DNA from: Cecembia rubra
GTDB lineage: Bacteria > Bacteroidota > Bacteroidia > Cytophagales > Cyclobacteriaceae
DNA length: 64,000 nucleotides
NCBI RefSeq assembly: GCF_003014575.1
Contig: NZ_PYGF01000001.1
Coordinates: 992,001 to 1,056,000 of the forward strand
Direction: 5' to 3'
Shown here: one piece after another, positions 46,862-55,628 of the stretch
Numbering within the stretch: the first letter of the stretch is position 1
Layout of the letters: every line of letters begins with the position of its first letter
Program-made: the position numbers and the translations under genes
Notes under the pieces: model-generated
What the model was told of the DNA's origin: nothing
What the model saw: the letters and a program-made list of their open reading frames with translations, nothing else
The model's database searches: none

Positions 46862-47938
46862 ATGACCATGAAAAAAATCAAAATTTTGGTAATCGGTTGC
46901 GGCAATATGGGGGCTTCTCATGCTACTGCTTACCATCACATGGAAGAATTTGAGATTTGTGGACTGGTATCTAGAGGAGACAGTAAAAAAAGATTGAATG
47001 AAAAATTGGCTGCAAATTATCCTATTTTTGAAGATTATGTAGCTGCGCTCGAAATCACCCAACCGGATGCGGTTTGTATTTCTACCTATCCAGACACGCA
47101 CGAAGAAATTGCCCTTAAGTCATTAGAAAAAGGGTGCCATATTTTTATTGAAAAACCTTTGGCAGATACTGTCGAAGGCTCAGAAAAAATAATCTCTGCT
47201 TCAAAAAAAGCAAATAAAAAGGTGGTGGTAGGTTACATCCTAAGACATCACCCTTCTTGGGAAAGATTTATTGAAGAAGCGCAGAAATTGGGAAAACCTC
47301 TAGTGATGAGAATGAATCTCAACCAACAAAGTCATGGCTTCATGTGGGATGTGCACAGGAACTTGATGAAAAGCTTAAGTCCAATTGTAGACTGTGGCGT
47401 TCATTATATAGATGTCATGTGCCAGATGACCCGCTCCAAGCCTTTGACAGTTTCAGCGATAGGGGCTAGATTGACGGAGGATATTTCAAAAAACAACTAT
47501 AATTACGGCCAACTACAAATCCGATTTGAAGATGGCTCAGTAGGATGGTATGAAGCAGGTTGGGGCCCTATGGTTTCGGATAATGCCTTTTTCATCAAAG
47601 ACGTATTTGGCCCCAAAGGTGCAGTTTCTATAGTAGCCAAGTCAGCCGGCGCTGCCGGAAAATCTGATAATGTAGATTCTCATACCAAAACAGAAAGTCT
47701 AAAAGTACATTTTTCAGATTTGGACGATAAAAATCACTTTGTCAAAAATGACCTTTGGATTGACATGAAAGATGAGCCCGATCATCAGGAATTATGCAAC
47801 AGAGAACAAAGGTATTTCTTAAAAGCGATACAAGAAGATCTGGACTTATCAGATCACTTGGAAGATGCCCTGAACAGTTTAAAAATTGCATTTGCCTGTG
47901 ACGAGTCCGTTAAAACAGGTAAAATGGTAATACTTTAA
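46862..47938 (+). CDS. Gfo/Idh/MocA family oxidoreductase
   Basis: 358 residues. N-terminal NAD(P)-binding Rossmann fold with ILVIGCGNMGASHATAYH, then the family motif IEKPLADTVEGSEKI (EKP) and the second-domain segment SPIVDCGVHYIDVMCQM with the conserved D/H of this family. Such enzymes oxidise or reduce sugars, inositols or related compounds. The substrate cannot be deduced. Preceded closely by the cyclophilin gene. Confidence 0.92.
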   Translation: MTMKKIKILVIGCGNMGASHATAYHHMEEFEICGLVSRGDSKKRLNEKLAANYPIFEDYVAALEITQPDAVCISTYPDTHEEIALKSLEKGCHIFIEKPLADTVEGSEKIISASKKANKKVVVGYILRHHPSWERFIEEAQKLGKPLVMRMNLNQQSHGFMWDVHRNLMKSLSPIVDCGVHYIDVMCQMTRSKPLTVSAIGARLTEDISKNNYNYGQLQIRFEDGSVGWYEAGWGPMVSDNAFFIKDVFGPKGAVSIVAKSAGAAGKSDNVDSHTKTESLKVHFSDLDDKNHFVKNDLWIDMKDEPDHQELCNREQRYFLKAIQEDLDLSDHLEDALNSLKIAFACDESVKTGKMVIL

Positions 47939-47948
47939 TGACCCTTTT

Positions 47949-48731
47949 TTAATTCGCGTCTATAAATTCAGGGCTATTGACATTGGAAGGAGGACGGATA
48001 TCAAAAGGTTCCGATGAAGAACTGGGTCTGGGTACGTTTGAAAACAATACCATATTTCTGTTAATCACGAGGTCAGCATCCATGATCTCTATGCTGACCA
48101 CTGGTAATGAAGACGAACTTCCATCTACCCTTTCTCTAACTTCAATTACGCGAAAGGCAACTATACCTAGGTTCTCTCCCTTCAAATTCCCTTCTATTGG
48201 GGAATAATTGATACTGATATCACTATCATATACAACTGCTAATACCGTCTGTCCAACCAACATTTTTAAGGCAGTTGCTCTCAATGGAATTACATTAGGT
48301 ATTTCATCCAAAAGTACCTCTCTGTCATCATCTACATTGGGAGATCCTAATCCAGGTCCCGGGGCAAGATAGTTCCTGAGACCATTTTCCGTTGGACCAG
48401 CATTGACCCACCTGTTTGGAATACTTGTTAATGCAAACCAACCCTCATCGCCCACTTGACCTGTATATAAATCAATTCTACTTCCTACATTTTGTTTGAA
48501 AAACCTGAGTTGATCTCTCAGGCCTATTCTGGCTATTTGGTCATTTACATCAACATCTGAAAAGTTATTGGGCTCATTTCCGTTATCAATACTGTCCTCA
48601 TCAATCAATAAAAAAACAGCATCCCCTGACGTACTAAGATCCTGGCCATTTTCATCACTTGCATCTGACAAACAACTCCCCATCACCAAGAAAACCATCA
48701 AGCTGAAGAATCCATATCTCTTTTTAAACAT
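47949..48731 (-). CDS. Lipoprotein of unknown function
   Basis: 260 residues. Signal peptide with lipobox (MVFLVMGSC, Cys20) then LSDASDENGQDLS, acidic as in surface-exported Bacteroidota lipoproteins. The mature part is acidic and low in Lys, with segments such as DEGWFALTSIPNRWVNAG, VLAVVYDSDISINYSP and VVSIEIMDADLVINRNMVLF, probably beta-rich. No family recognised. Single gene between the oxidoreductase (converging) and the large repeat protein (divergent). Confidence 0.7.
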   Translation of the reverse strand: MFKKRYGFFSLMVFLVMGSCLSDASDENGQDLSTSGDAVFLLIDEDSIDNGNEPNNFSDVDVNDQIARIGLRDQLRFFKQNVGSRIDLYTGQVGDEGWFALTSIPNRWVNAGPTENGLRNYLAPGPGLGSPNVDDDREVLLDEIPNVIPLRATALKMLVGQTVLAVVYDSDISINYSPIEGNLKGENLGIVAFRVIEVRERVDGSSSSLPVVSIEIMDADLVINRNMVLFSNVPRPSSSSEPFDIRPPSNVNSPEFIDAN

Positions 48732-49113
48732 ATCAATTCAAATTTTGGTAAAAATTAGCATGTTCAGGGTTTACAATTTAAATGCCAAAAATTATTAACG
48801 GTGAAAATTTAATTACAAAAAAATCCATTAATGCTCATCTTTTGTGAAGCGCTTTGGAGACAAATTAAGAATGTAGCAACGTAGAATTAAGGGAATTATG
48901 GTAAAAAGAACCTGAAATGCTAAAAAATTTTAAAATTTTGTGCACATTTTTTTTTGCATTTCATCACTAAAAAAAAATAGAATATGGAACATTATTTGGT
49001 TTTTTGATATTTAAGCAAAAAATAATTTTTTGTATTTTGATTTTTTTTATGATTTTTACATCAGCTACGAACTGCAAATAACATCGACGGTTTTACATTA
49101 GATCCTTAAAAAA
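48732..49113. other. 382-base AT-rich divergent intergenic region
   Basis: No ORF or RNA gene seen. Very A/T-rich with several homopolymer runs of T, especially 48920-49060, between the lipoprotein (minus) and the thrombospondin-repeat protein (plus). No complete TTG-N20-TAnnTTTG promoter could be found; the tgtattttg near 49031 is only partial. Confidence 0.5.
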
Positions 49114-52100
49114 ATGAAATTATTTCATAAGAAATATGCTTGGGGCCTTTGGCTCTGGCTGATTATTTTTCTGGTTTCCGGCAATGGGTTATATTCTTTT
49201 AATATAGACCGAACTGATTTTTCTATTTTTTCCAATGGAGCTGGACTGAGCAACCTTCAGATTAGTGAAGGTAGGTTGGAGCCAAGGTTTAACCCAGAAG
49301 TAAGTACTTACAGGGTTAACCTTGGCTTCTATACTTTTTTCACTACACTAACTCCTACCTCCATCCATAGTGATGCTAGGATTTTTATCCAAAATCAGGA
49401 AGTCAAAAGTGGAGTTAGTACAAAAAAGATTTTTTTGAATCCGGGGCAAAATGAAGTTACTGTTGAAGTCAGAAATCCTGATGGTACACAGAAAACTTAT
49501 CAAATATTTTTCACGAGAAATGCCCCCACAGGAAATGGTCCTACCAATATGAGATGGGACCTTCCAGAATGCGATAGAAACAGTGAATTTTTTGATGAAG
49601 ATGCATGTGCCGCTGCAACGAGGGACGATGATGGTGATGGGGTTCCAAACTTTCTTGATTTTTGTCCTGGAACCCCTCCCGGCACTATTGTGGATGAATT
49701 TGGATGCCCCTTGCCTCTGGATTCTGACGGAGATGGAGTCACTGATGATAAAGACCAATGTCCCGATACCCCAGCGGGAGAAGAAGTAGATGAAAACGGC
49801 TGTTCCCCTTCCCAAAAAGATTCTGACGGAGATGGGGTCACCGATGATAAAGACCAATGTCCTGATACTCCTGCGGGAGAAGAAGTGGATGAAAACGGCT
49901 GTTCCCCTTCCCAAAAAGATTCTGATGGAGATGGGGTCACCGATGATAAAGACCAATGTCCTGATACTCCTGCAGGAGAAGAAGTGGATGAAAACGGCTG
50001 TTCCCCTTCCCAAAAAGATTCTGACGGAGATGGGGTCACCGATGATAAAGACCATTGTCCTGATACTCCTGCGGGAGAAGAAGTGGATGAAAACGGTTGC
50101 TCTCCTTCCCAAAAAGATTCTGACGGAGATGGGGTAACCGATGATAAAGACCAATGTCCTGATACTCCTGTGGGAGAAGAAGTGGATGAAAATGGATGCT
50201 CTCCTTCTCAAAAAGATACTGACGGAGATGGGGTCACCGATGATAAAGACCAATGTCCTGATACTCCTGCGGGGGAAGAAGTGGATGAAAACGGCTGTTC
50301 CCCTTCCCAAAAAGATTCAGACGGAGATGGGGTAACCGATGATAAGGACCAATGTCCTGATACACCTACCGGAACACAAGTTGATGAGAATGGTTGTGAA
50401 TTACCTGATTCAGATGGTGATGGAGTTCCTGATGCAATAGACCAATGTCCAGATACACCAGCAGGTGAAATAGTCGACGAAAATGGTTGTTCTCCTTCTC
50501 AAAAAGACACAGATGGAGATGGGGTGACAGATGATAAAGATCAGTGTCCAAATACCCCTGCAGGGGAAGAGGTAGATGAAAACGGCTGTTCAAAAGATCA
50601 GATAGACACAGATGGTGATGGAGTTCCTGATTACCTGGATCAATGTCCCAATACTCCGGCAGGGACAGCTGTTGATGAGAACGGATGCGCCCCTTCCCAG
50701 AAAGATACTGATGGAGATGGGGTGACAGATGATAAAGATCAGTGTCCAAACACACCTTTAGGGGAGGAAGTGGATGAAAACGGCTGTTCTAAAGATCAGA
50801 TAGACACAGATGGTGATGGAGTTCCTGATTACCTGGATCAATGTCCCAATACTCCGGCAGGAACAGCTGTAGATGAGAGCGGTTGTGCCCCTTCTCAGAA
50901 AGATACTGACGGAGATGGTGTGACCGATGATAAAGATCAATGCCCAGATACACCTGAAGGCCAAGAAGTAGATGAAAACGGCTGTGCTCCATCACAAAAA
51001 GATTCTGATAACGATGGCGTTACAGATGACTTGGACCAATGCCCTGATACTCCGGAAGGAGCAGAGGTAGATGAGAACGGTTGTTCTATTGACCAAATAG
51101 ATACTGACCAGGACGGAATTCCTGATTATTTGGATCAATGTCCCGACACACCGGCAGGTGAAGTAGCAGATGAAAATGGATGTGCCCCTTCTCAGAAGGA
51201 TTCAGATGGAGATGGTATTACAGATGATAAGGATCAATGCCCCAATACACCAGAAGGTCAAGATGTAGATGAAAACGGATGTGCTCCATCACAAAAAGAT
51301 TCTGATAACGATGGCGTTACAGATGACTTGGATCAATGCCCTGATACACCTGCAGGACAGGAAGTAGATGAAAACGGTTGCTCAATTGATCAAATTGATA
51401 CAGATAATGATGGAATACCTGATTATTTGGATCAATGCCCTGATACGCCCCAAGGTGAAGTTGCTGATGAAAATGGTTGTGCTCCTTCTCAAAAAGACAC
51501 AGATAATGATGGAATCACCGATGATTTGGACCTTTGTCCAGATACTCCTGAAGGTGCAGAAGTAGATGAAAACGGATGTGCGCTTTCTCAAAAAGACACA
51601 GATAATGATGGAGTAACCGATGACAAAGACCTTTGTCCAAATACTCCGGAAGGAGAAGAAGTAGACGAATATGGTTGCTCAGTCAATGAGCCCGAACCTA
51701 CAATAGTTGTGGATTTTGAAGACTTTGAGATGATTGAGGTCCCATGGGGAACGCTATTTGACGAACTAGGATTACCTACTGAAATACAGGTAATTACAGA
51801 AGATGGGCAAATCTTTACTTTCCCCATCATTTGGAGCCCTGTTGGCTACGATCCTTATCAAAATGGCCCTTACATCCTGGAGGGAATCATCCAGTTACCA
51901 AACAGTTGGGAACCACAATTCGATAGGCTACCAAGCATTACAGTCTTGGTATTGCCAAAAGATCCACCTTTGGATCTGATCCTAAGTAATGACATTTTTG
52001 TTCAAACCAACATAAATACACCAATCTTAATTGGAGATTTCACAGTAATTGACCCAATTGATGATGTCCATATATTGGAACTTGCTCCAGGAATTGCAGA

Positions 52101-52533
52101 TAATGATCTCTTTTCCATCATTGACGGCCAGCTTTATTGGAACAATTCAGAGCTAGTACCTGGTAAGAATGTTTTTACCATTGTGGTCACAGTTATTGAT
52201 AGGGATGGAAATGTCTTTACAAAAGAATTCACAATCACAAGAAACCTTACTGAACTTTTACAGGAAATAGAGATTCCAAACACCTTTACTCCAGATGGAG
52301 ATGGTATCAATGATGATTGGGGTGTACCATTATTGGAAATGTACAGTAATGTAAGGATGCATATTTATGAGAGAGGTGGATTCAGGGTATTTTTTACAAC
52401 AAAACCTACGGACAGATGGGACGGAACTTACATGGGTAAACCGCTGCCAATCGATACCTACTATTATGTCATCGAGGTTGTTGACAACAATGAGTCCAGA
52501 AAGGGAATTTTGAACCTTTTAAGAAAAAATTAA
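49114..52533 (+). CDS. Giant cell-surface protein with 21 thrombospondin type 3 repeats and T9SS type B (CHU_C) tail
   Basis: 1139 residues. Signal peptide (1-30), then a cadherin-like beta-sandwich module (about 45-130, ending KTYQIFFTRN), then 21 tandem thrombospondin type 3 repeats (171-860), each of 31-33 residues in the pattern DxDGDGVxDxxDQCPxTPxG...VDENGC. These bind calcium through the Asp-rich loops and carry two Cys each. After them come a bacterial Ig-like module (about 872-955), a cadherin-like module (about 957-1050) and the gliding motility-associated C-terminal domain (NTFTPDGDGINDDW ... RKGILNLLRKN), which is a T9SS type B sorting signal. Probably a calcium-stiffened adhesin or surface stalk. 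The gene for a PorP/SprF protein starts one base after the stop. Confidence 0.92.
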   Translation: MKLFHKKYAWGLWLWLIIFLVSGNGLYSFNIDRTDFSIFSNGAGLSNLQISEGRLEPRFNPEVSTYRVNLGFYTFFTTLTPTSIHSDARIFIQNQEVKSGVSTKKIFLNPGQNEVTVEVRNPDGTQKTYQIFFTRNAPTGNGPTNMRWDLPECDRNSEFFDEDACAAATRDDDGDGVPNFLDFCPGTPPGTIVDEFGCPLPLDSDGDGVTDDKDQCPDTPAGEEVDENGCSPSQKDSDGDGVTDDKDQCPDTPAGEEVDENGCSPSQKDSDGDGVTDDKDQCPDTPAGEEVDENGCSPSQKDSDGDGVTDDKDHCPDTPAGEEVDENGCSPSQKDSDGDGVTDDKDQCPDTPVGEEVDENGCSPSQKDTDGDGVTDDKDQCPDTPAGEEVDENGCSPSQKDSDGDGVTDDKDQCPDTPTGTQVDENGCELPDSDGDGVPDAIDQCPDTPAGEIVDENGCSPSQKDTDGDGVTDDKDQCPNTPAGEEVDENGCSKDQIDTDGDGVPDYLDQCPNTPAGTAVDENGCAPSQKDTDGDGVTDDKDQCPNTPLGEEVDENGCSKDQIDTDGDGVPDYLDQCPNTPAGTAVDESGCAPSQKDTDGDGVTDDKDQCPDTPEGQEVDENGCAPSQKDSDNDGVTDDLDQCPDTPEGAEVDENGCSIDQIDTDQDGIPDYLDQCPDTPAGEVADENGCAPSQKDSDGDGITDDKDQCPNTPEGQDVDENGCAPSQKDSDNDGVTDDLDQCPDTPAGQEVDENGCSIDQIDTDNDGIPDYLDQCPDTPQGEVADENGCAPSQKDTDNDGITDDLDLCPDTPEGAEVDENGCALSQKDTDNDGVTDDKDLCPNTPEGEEVDEYGCSVNEPEPTIVVDFEDFEMIEVPWGTLFDELGLPTEIQVITEDGQIFTFPIIWSPVGYDPYQNGPYILEGIIQLPNSWEPQFDRLPSITVLVLPKDPPLDLILSNDIFVQTNINTPILIGDFTVIDPIDDVHILELAPGIADNDLFSIIDGQLYWNNSELVPGKNVFTIVVTVIDRDGNVFTKEFTITRNLTELLQEIEIPNTFTPDGDGINDDWGVPLLEMYSNVRMHIYERGGFRVFFTTKPTDRWDGTYMGKPLPIDTYYYVIEVVDNNESRKGILNLLRKN
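49624..51693 (+). repeat. Tandem 99-bp repeats encoding thrombospondin type 3 units
   Basis: 21 units in frame, mostly 99 bases (first 96, eighth 93). Units 2-7 are nearly identical at the DNA level, with only a few changed bases each. Later units are more diverged and show second-order duplication: units 10-11 resemble 12-13, and units 14-16 resemble 17-19. This implies repeated unequal crossing-over or slippage, and copy number may vary between strains or be collapsed in short-read assemblies. Confidence 0.93.
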
Positions 52534-52534
52534 G

Positions 52535-53566
52535 ATGAAAAACCAATATACTAATCAAATATTTTGGGTATTTGGATCCATATGGGTTCCAAAAGACTCC
52601 CGAACTGCCTTTGGTTTTACCGTCCTAATGATTTTTTTACTGATTTTTACTCCCTTTTCTGAAACAAAGGCTCAGACTAGAAAATATTTTGGCCACTTTA
52701 ATTCGCTTCAGAGTTATTTTAATCCGGCTCTAACAGGGTATGAAGGGTCTGTGGTAAGAGGATTGGTCCGTAATCAATGGACAGGTTTTGAAGGTGCACC
52801 ACAGACCTATTTCATGAATGTGGAAATAGACCCTATGGAAATAAAAGCGGGTGAAGACGCCGCATTGTTGGGAAATACGGCAGCAGGTCTGCAATTGATT
52901 CATGATACTTTTGGACCTATAAGACAGACGGAATTGCTTTTAAGTTATGGAGCTCGGGTAAGAATTTCAAAATCTACCAACCTCCGTTTAGGCCTAGCCG
53001 CAAACTATACCAATGCAAGGTTGGACGGCAATAACCTGACTACAGAACAGGCCAACGATCCCACAGTTAATGTGTTTTTAAATCAGTTTGCAGATATGAG
53101 GGTTATGGACTTTAATGCAGGTTTAGCTATAACCCATCAAAACTACTATTTCGCTTATGGCCTCCAAAATATAGCCAGGGGAAGGCTTTATCAGGGAGAT
53201 GCATTTATCAAAGAAAGGCCTTTTGTCAATGTATTGCAGACAGGCTTTAAGCAAACAATGTCATCCAATTTCAGTGTCTTGACGAACATCATGTACAGAA
53301 TTCAGGATGATTTACCATATAACCTTGAATTTAATATAAAATTAATGGCAATGGACAAATTCTGGTTGGGCGTTGGTCATCGGGTCAATTATGCCAATAG
53401 CTACCATTTTGGATTCTTGATGAACAACATCAGGTTTGGATATGCTTATGAAATACCTGTAAGCAAATCCTATCTAATCCCGAATCCCACCCACGAATTT
53501 ATGGTCTCTTTCTTTTTGTTCAGAAAAGGGGGGGTAAACAGTGAAGCCGGTACTTTAATCTGGTAA
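52535..53566 (+). CDS. PorP/SprF family T9SS-associated outer membrane protein
   Basis: 343 residues. After a long N-terminal segment with a signal-like hydrophobic stretch (VLMIFLLIFTPFSETKAQ), it follows the PorP/SprF family: HFNSLQSYFNPALTGYEG near the start, AGLQLIHDTFGPIRQTELLL, LRLGLAANYTNARLD and, near the end, FGYAYEIPVSKS. It is a predicted beta-barrel. Genes for type B T9SS substrates are commonly paired with a SprF-like gene, and in Flavobacterium such partners are needed for secretion or attachment (established for SprB/SprF). Its start 1 base after the repeat-protein stop fits such a pair. Confidence 0.93.
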   Translation: MKNQYTNQIFWVFGSIWVPKDSRTAFGFTVLMIFLLIFTPFSETKAQTRKYFGHFNSLQSYFNPALTGYEGSVVRGLVRNQWTGFEGAPQTYFMNVEIDPMEIKAGEDAALLGNTAAGLQLIHDTFGPIRQTELLLSYGARVRISKSTNLRLGLAANYTNARLDGNNLTTEQANDPTVNVFLNQFADMRVMDFNAGLAITHQNYYFAYGLQNIARGRLYQGDAFIKERPFVNVLQTGFKQTMSSNFSVLTNIMYRIQDDLPYNLEFNIKLMAMDKFWLGVGHRVNYANSYHFGFLMNNIRFGYAYEIPVSKSYLIPNPTHEFMVSFFLFRKGGVNSEAGTLIW

Positions 53567-53585
53567 GACTTTTAAGGTATTTTTT

Positions 53586-53668
53586 GGAGCAGGCTATCTT
53601 CTATGTAGCTAACATTTTTTTAAATTGCAGTTCAATTGTTGATGTAGTGAAGATTCCTGCTCCTTTTT
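53586..53668 (+). terminator. Terminator-like hairpin with a long loop after the PorP/SprF gene
   Basis: ggagcagg (53586-53593) pairs with cctgctcc (53656-53663); an extension atcttc/gaagat continues the stem past a small bulge, giving about 14 pairs around a loop of some 45 bases, followed by five T residues. It ends the surface-protein operon, just before the converging regulator gene. Confidence 0.65.
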
Positions 53669-54542
53669 ATTTCTTTCCTCTTTGGTGTTTGTTGAGATAT
53701 TGACTTGGGGAAATGCCAATTAGGCTTTTAAATTGCCGGTTGAAATTAGAGAGGTTATTAAATCCTGATTCATACCCCACCTCTGATATATTCAGCCCTT
53801 CTTCCAATAGTAATTTACAGGCATATCCAATTCGGATTTCATTAAGAAATTTAGAATAGTTTTTCTTGGTGTATTTCTTAAAGAACCTACAAAACGCAGT
53901 CGGGTTCAAATTGGCCACATCTGCTACTTCATCTAATGTAATATTTCTTCGGAAATTATTGTAAGTAAAAGAATACACTTTGTCTATCCTAAGATCTCCG
54001 TTTTTTTCGGAAGGGTGAACAAACCCTTTGGTACTTAACTGCTGAAAATTTTTGCAGTTGGCTAGAATATATAAAAGTTCAAGAAAGAGCATCAACCTGG
54101 CAAACGCTTCAGATTCATGAACCTCTTTCATTTTATTTTTGGCTAATAAAGCGGTCTCTCGATCGAAAACCAAACCTTGCTTTGACCTTTCGAGCATTTG
54201 CTGGATTGGAATCATCTCAGGAATATCCAATAACCCACTTCCTGCAAAATCCTTCCGAAAATGGATTGTTATAGCTTCTGCTGTAAGTCCGCTTTCCTTT
54301 TGAAAATATTCCGGATCATTTTGCCACATATGGGGCAATTCCTCTCCTATCAGTACCAAATCCCCTTCTTGAAAGGGCTTAATACTATCTCCAATGAACC
54401 TAGTCCCTTTGGATTGAATGATATATACCAATTCAAACTCAGGATGGTAATGCCAAACATTCAGGAAATGAGGATAAGAATGCACATCAGAAATAAAGGA
54501 TTTGTCAAATGGGCTTCTCCTCTCTAATAATTTAGCCTTCAT
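53667..54542 (-). CDS. AraC-family transcriptional regulator
   Basis: 291 residues from the ATG at 54542; a non-ATG start at 54548 was not used. N-terminal cupin-like sensor domain (NVWHYHPEFELVYIIQSKGTRF in parts; EGDLVLIGEELPHMW) and a C-terminal double HTH: ITLDEVADVANLNPTAFCRF then NISEVGYESGFNNLSNFNRQF, with ISPSQYL at the end. It is divergent from the sugar catabolic operon at 54828-59544 and is the obvious candidate regulator, probably sensing L-fucose or an intermediate (inference). Confidence 0.9.
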   Translation of the reverse strand: MKAKLLERRSPFDKSFISDVHSYPHFLNVWHYHPEFELVYIIQSKGTRFIGDSIKPFQEGDLVLIGEELPHMWQNDPEYFQKESGLTAEAITIHFRKDFAGSGLLDIPEMIPIQQMLERSKQGLVFDRETALLAKNKMKEVHESEAFARLMLFLELLYILANCKNFQQLSTKGFVHPSEKNGDLRIDKVYSFTYNNFRRNITLDEVADVANLNPTAFCRFFKKYTKKNYSKFLNEIRIGYACKLLLEEGLNISEVGYESGFNNLSNFNRQFKSLIGISPSQYLNKHQRGKK

Positions 54543-54673
54543 ACCCAAATTTTGCCGTTTTTTTGAAAATCACAATCAGTGATGTCAAAATAATACGTAA
54601 AATAAAGCAAATCTTGGTAGAAAGGGCTTAATAATTTGGTCAATTTGCAAAAAGGAAATCTCCATTAAAAGCT

Positions 54674-54708
54674 GTTCCATGCAAAATTTAATGTTATCCC
54701 AATGGAAC
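54674..54708. promoter_or_regulatory. Inverted repeat in the regulator-catabolic operon spacer, candidate operator
   Basis: gttccat at 54674-54680 and atggaac at 54702-54708 are exact inverted copies separated by 21 bases, so their centres lie 28 bases apart, close to three helical turns. They lie between the AraC-type regulator and the operon it probably controls. No full promoter could be placed. Confidence 0.4.
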
Positions 54709-54827
54709 TGAACATAATTGAAAATTCCCTAAATATTATGATAGCAGGAGGGGTAAAATTTGGAAAGAAATTCAGTAGATTGGTTTCAATTTGACATTTG
54801 AGTAATAAAATCAATTAAATATAGCAC

Positions 54828-55589
54828 ATGAAGCAAAAAAAAACGATAGTCATTACAGGTGGTGCAAGTGGAATAGGCCTTGCTATTACCAGATTGTTTG
54901 CCGAAAAAGGCCATCAGGTAATATTTCTTGACTTCAACTCAAACAGTGGAAATCAGATAGCTGAAGAAATTTCAGCTCAAGGCAAAGACGTAACTTTCAT
55001 TCAGACTGACGTTTCAGATTTAAATAGTGTCAAAACTGCATTTGGACAGATGCCGGAAACCATTGATGTACTTGTCAATAATGCAGGTATATCCCATGTA
55101 GGGAATCTGGAAAAAACTTCAGAAGAGGATTTTGAAAGACTATTTCATGTCAATGTTAAGGGGATTTATACCTGTTCCATTGAAGCCATCCCCAAGCTCA
55201 GGGCAAATGGTGGGGGGGCCATTATCAACATGTGTTCTGTAGCTGCAATTATTGGGTTACCTGATCGTTTTGCCTATTCTATGACTAAAGGCGCTGTCCT
55301 TTCAATGACACTTTCCATTGCAAGGGATTATGTGACCGAACAGATCCGCTGCAACTGCATATCACCTGGAAGGGTACACACCCCATTTGTTGATGGATTC
55401 TTGGCAAAAAATTATCCGGGACAAGAAAAAGAGATGTTTGAAAAATTAGCTGCTACACAACCCATAGGAAGAATGGGCAAACCTGAGGAAATTGCCGCAA
55501 TGGTTTATTATTTGGCTTCTGATGAAGCTTCTTTTATTACTGGAAGTAATTTCCCAATTGATGGAGGATTCTTGGGACTAAAAGCATGA
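54828..55589 (+). CDS. SDR-family dehydrogenase, probable 2-keto-3-deoxy-L-fuconate dehydrogenase
   Basis: 253 residues, classical short-chain dehydrogenase: TGGASGIGLA cofactor loop, NNAG motif, catalytic Ser in INMCSVAA and YSMTK (Y and K), ISPGRVHTPF and the ending GSNFPIDGGFLGL. It resembles the SDR enzymes that oxidise 2-keto-3-deoxy-L-fuconate to the 2,4-diketo acid. The assignment rests mainly on the next genes (FAH hydrolase, lactonase, second SDR, FucP). First gene of the catabolic operon. Confidence 0.8.
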   Translation: MKQKKTIVITGGASGIGLAITRLFAEKGHQVIFLDFNSNSGNQIAEEISAQGKDVTFIQTDVSDLNSVKTAFGQMPETIDVLVNNAGISHVGNLEKTSEEDFERLFHVNVKGIYTCSIEAIPKLRANGGGAIINMCSVAAIIGLPDRFAYSMTKGAVLSMTLSIARDYVTEQIRCNCISPGRVHTPFVDGFLAKNYPGQEKEMFEKLAATQPIGRMGKPEEIAAMVYYLASDEASFITGSNFPIDGGFLGLKA

Positions 55590-55628
55590 AAATCAAAAAA
55601 TAACCTAAATACATTAATAACCAGCAAC

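Noticed and set aside
49348-50310. Long antisense open frames through the thrombospondin repeats (320 and 179 codons)
   Set aside because: They are periodic shadows of the 99-base repeat: the repeat length is a multiple of three, so any frame without a stop in one unit stays open in all. The translations have no fold-like composition and no start context.
49624-51693. CRISPR-like array of regular repeats
   Set aside because: The repeats are adjacent with no unique spacers, are in frame and encode a known protein repeat.
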